Assembly (NCBI GenBank): GCA_028281235.1 | Contig: JANQKG010000031.1 | Span: 33,513-97,512 of the forward strand | Direction of reading: 5' to 3' | DNA length: 64,000 bases | Source of the DNA: Afifellaceae bacterium | Lineage (GTDB): Bacteria > Pseudomonadota > Alphaproteobacteria > Rhizobiales > Afifellaceae | Part shown: positions 62,647 to 64,000 of the stretch, in pieces | How the letters are laid out: every line of letters begins with the position of its first letter | How positions within the stretch are numbered: position 1 is the first letter of the stretch | Notes under the pieces: generated by a model | Told to the model about the DNA's origin: nothing | Seen by the model: the letters and a program-made list of their open reading frames with translations, nothing else | The model's database searches: none | Program-made: the position numbers and the translations under genes

Positions 62647-63321
62647 ATGGAGGATCACCTGACGCGACGGCGTTTCGTCGGCGCTTGCATCAGCCTTGCC
62701 GGGCTGACGCTTGCCGGTTGCGCAACCACCGAAGAGCGCGGGGCCGTGCTTGAGCCGAGGCCAATTGTCGACGAGAGCTTTGCCAAGAAATACAGCGCAC
62801 GACCGCAGGAGCCCTTTCCCCTCCCTGCGGTCGAACCGACAGCCTTGGCACCGAGATTCAGACGCCAACGCGTGGCGTTCACATCCGGTGAACTGCCCGG
62901 CAGTCTGATCGTCGATACGAGCACCTTCTATCTCTACTTCGTGGAGAGCGGTGACACCGCCTGGCGCTATGGCGTCGGGCTCGGACGCCAGGGATTTGAG
63001 TGGTCCGGCCGTGCGCGCGTGGCCTGGAAGCGACCCTGGCCAACCTGGACGCCGCCTGACGAGATGATCGCCCGGGAACCCGAACTTGAGCGGTGGAGCG
63101 TCAGAAATGGCGGCATGCCGCCGGGCCTGGACAACCCGCTGGGCGCGCGTGCTCTCTACATCTTCCAAGGCGGCGTCGATACGCTCTACCGCCTGCACGG
63201 GACCAACGAACCGCACTCCATCGGCAGAGCGGTCTCAAGCGGGTGCGTCCGGCTCATCAATCAGGACGTCATCGACCTCTACGACCGCGTGAAACCCAAT
63301 GCGCCAATCCTGGTGGTGTGA
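62647..63321 (+). CDS. L,D-transpeptidase (YkuD), lipoprotein or Tat-type signal
   Basis: This 224-residue enzyme probably forms 3-3 peptidoglycan cross-links or anchors proteins to the wall. The N-terminus has twin arginines (TRRRFVGA) and a lipobox (LTLAGC, Cys25). The YkuD domain (about 85-224) holds His184 (LYRLHGTNEP) and the nucleophile Cys200 in SSGCVRL. A GTG 9 bases upstream is an alternative start. Confidence 0.92.
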   Translation: MEDHLTRRRFVGACISLAGLTLAGCATTEERGAVLEPRPIVDESFAKKYSARPQEPFPLPAVEPTALAPRFRRQRVAFTSGELPGSLIVDTSTFYLYFVESGDTAWRYGVGLGRQGFEWSGRARVAWKRPWPTWTPPDEMIAREPELERWSVRNGGMPPGLDNPLGARALYIFQGGVDTLYRLHGTNEPHSIGRAVSSGCVRLINQDVIDLYDRVKPNAPILVV

Positions 63322-63375
63322 GCCCGGCTTCCGCGCCACAGCCGCATCACGACGTATCCAGAAGGAACGAGACCC

Positions 63376-63873
63376 ATGAGGAAATCGACGAAGACGCGCC
63401 CTTCGGCGCGAAAGAGCCAAGCGAAAGCCAAACCGAATGCGGCGGCTCCCGCCGAAAACACCCGGCGGGACATTTTGAGGAAGGCAAGAAACGCCGCCAT
63501 CGGCATCTTTATCATCGGCGGCGGCGGTATCGTGCTTGCGCGCAGCGTCAGCGGCGCGCTTGAAGAGCAGGACCTGTCGCGCGTTGAAAACGGGACGCCG
63601 ACGATCGTCCAGATTCACGATCCCCAATGCTCTTTATGCAGAGGCCTTCAACGACAGACGCGGAAGGCCCTGAAGCACTTTGACGATGGTGCGTTGGATT
63701 ATGTCGTCGCCAACATCAGGACGGCGGAAGGGAGTCGATTTGCTGCCCAACATGGCGTGCAGCACGTGACGCTTCTTTTGTTCGACTCCGAAGGCACGTT
63801 GCAGACGGTGCTGCAGGGACAGCGACATCACAGCCAACTGCGCGACGCGTTCCAACGGCTGTTGTCGAACTGA
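63376..63873 (+). CDS. Membrane-anchored thioredoxin-like protein
   Basis: This 165-residue protein has a basic N-terminus, one helix (about 39-56), then a thioredoxin-like domain with HDPQCSLCRGLQRQT (Cys85, Cys88) at the redox position. The domain (about 75-163) is short, and the partner is unknown. It follows the L,D-transpeptidase by 54 bases on the same strand and may be co-transcribed. Confidence 0.75.
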   Translation: MRKSTKTRPSARKSQAKAKPNAAAPAENTRRDILRKARNAAIGIFIIGGGGIVLARSVSGALEEQDLSRVENGTPTIVQIHDPQCSLCRGLQRQTRKALKHFDDGALDYVVANIRTAEGSRFAAQHGVQHVTLLLFDSEGTLQTVLQGQRHHSQLRDAFQRLLSN

Positions 63874-63911
63874 GAGAAGCTGCGCCGAAAAAAATCGAGT
63901 CGTGCCCTTCC

Positions 63912-64000
63912 TGAGAGATGGGTAACAGAGTTTACCGGAGACATGGGTGACACTTTTGGGCCTTTGCGGGGAGAGCAAAGGTGCCTTGGAAGGAGTGTCA
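63912..64000 (+). mobile_element. Left end of an IS481-family insertion sequence, partial
   Basis: From about 63912 the sequence has two related words, GATGGGTAACA and CATGGGTGACA, separated by 14 bases. This pattern, followed by a GTG-started transposase beginning with Pro-Trp-Lys-Glu-Cys, is what I recall of rhizobial IS481-type elements. The exact terminal base and any target duplication cannot be set because the right end lies outside the window. Confidence 0.6.
63981..64000 (+). CDS. IS481-family transposase, first codons only
   Basis: A GTG at 63981, preceded by GGGGAGAGCAAAG, opens a frame reading M-P-W-K-E-C before the window ends. That start is typical of IS481-family integrase-type transposases in Hyphomicrobiales. 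With six full codons visible, the call rests on this start and the flanking repeat words. Confidence 0.55.

Overview
The window is chromosomal DNA of a GC-rich alphaproteobacterium, most likely of the order Hyphomicrobiales (Rhizobiales). The evidence is an Irr-type Fur regulator next to fabA-fabB-fabI, the block rimP-nusA-ylxR-infB-rbfA-truB-rpsO-pnp, the order acnA / ccmABCDG / yciB-ftsY-mtaB-dapF, an IalB-family gene beside rlmN, an alphaproteobacterial LexA box (GAAC-N7-GAAC) before dnaE2, and dispersed palindromic repeats of the kind common in rhizobial genomes. I found no rRNA or tRNA gene, CRISPR array or replication origin.

Layout. 0-0.4 kb: two short minus-strand genes that share a GGVAIGG motif, the first cut by the left edge. 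0.4-5.4 kb: a D-2-hydroxyacid dehydrogenase, an SH3-domain protein, irr, and the unsaturated fatty acid genes fabA-fabB-fabI. 5.5-9.5 kb: two tandem membrane-bound GGDEF-EAL proteins, the second with a degraded EAL site. 9.5-21.5 kb: a long minus-strand information-processing block (pnp back to rimP), then a lipoprotein, LapA-like protein, ihfB and sppA. 21.7-30.5 kb (plus strand): mutS, a MAPEG protein, a fatty acid desaturase, and two potassium transporters (kup and a K+/H+ antiporter). 30.5-37 kb: a GNAT acetyltransferase, a Bax-inhibitor-1 protein, an ABC exporter beside tesA, and a DUF1223 protein. 37-43 kb: acnA and the cytochrome c maturation operon ccmABCDG. 43-48 kb: yciB, ftsY, mtaB and dapF. 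48-57 kb: leuD, a duplicated membrane protein, rlmN, an IalB-like protein, a DUF1232 protein, a PilZ protein and SOS-type dnaE2. 57-64 kb: alanine dehydrogenase with a divergent Lrp-type regulator, two hydrolases, an L,D-transpeptidase, a thioredoxin-like protein, and the start of what looks like an IS481-family element at the right edge.

The most unusual feature is a set of short palindromic repeats that lie not only between genes but inside mutS, mtaB, dapF and, at two places, dnaE2. All these frames stay open, and each protein is longer than its family norm by about the size of the insertion. The core of one repeat is read in the same codon phase in all four genes, as Pro-Leu-Pro-x-Gly-Glu-Arg. 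This resembles the Rickettsia palindromic elements, but in a free-living-type alphaproteobacterial gene set. A second repeat family (arms GAGCATGATC/GATCATGCTC) sits directly against stop codons or just before a gene.
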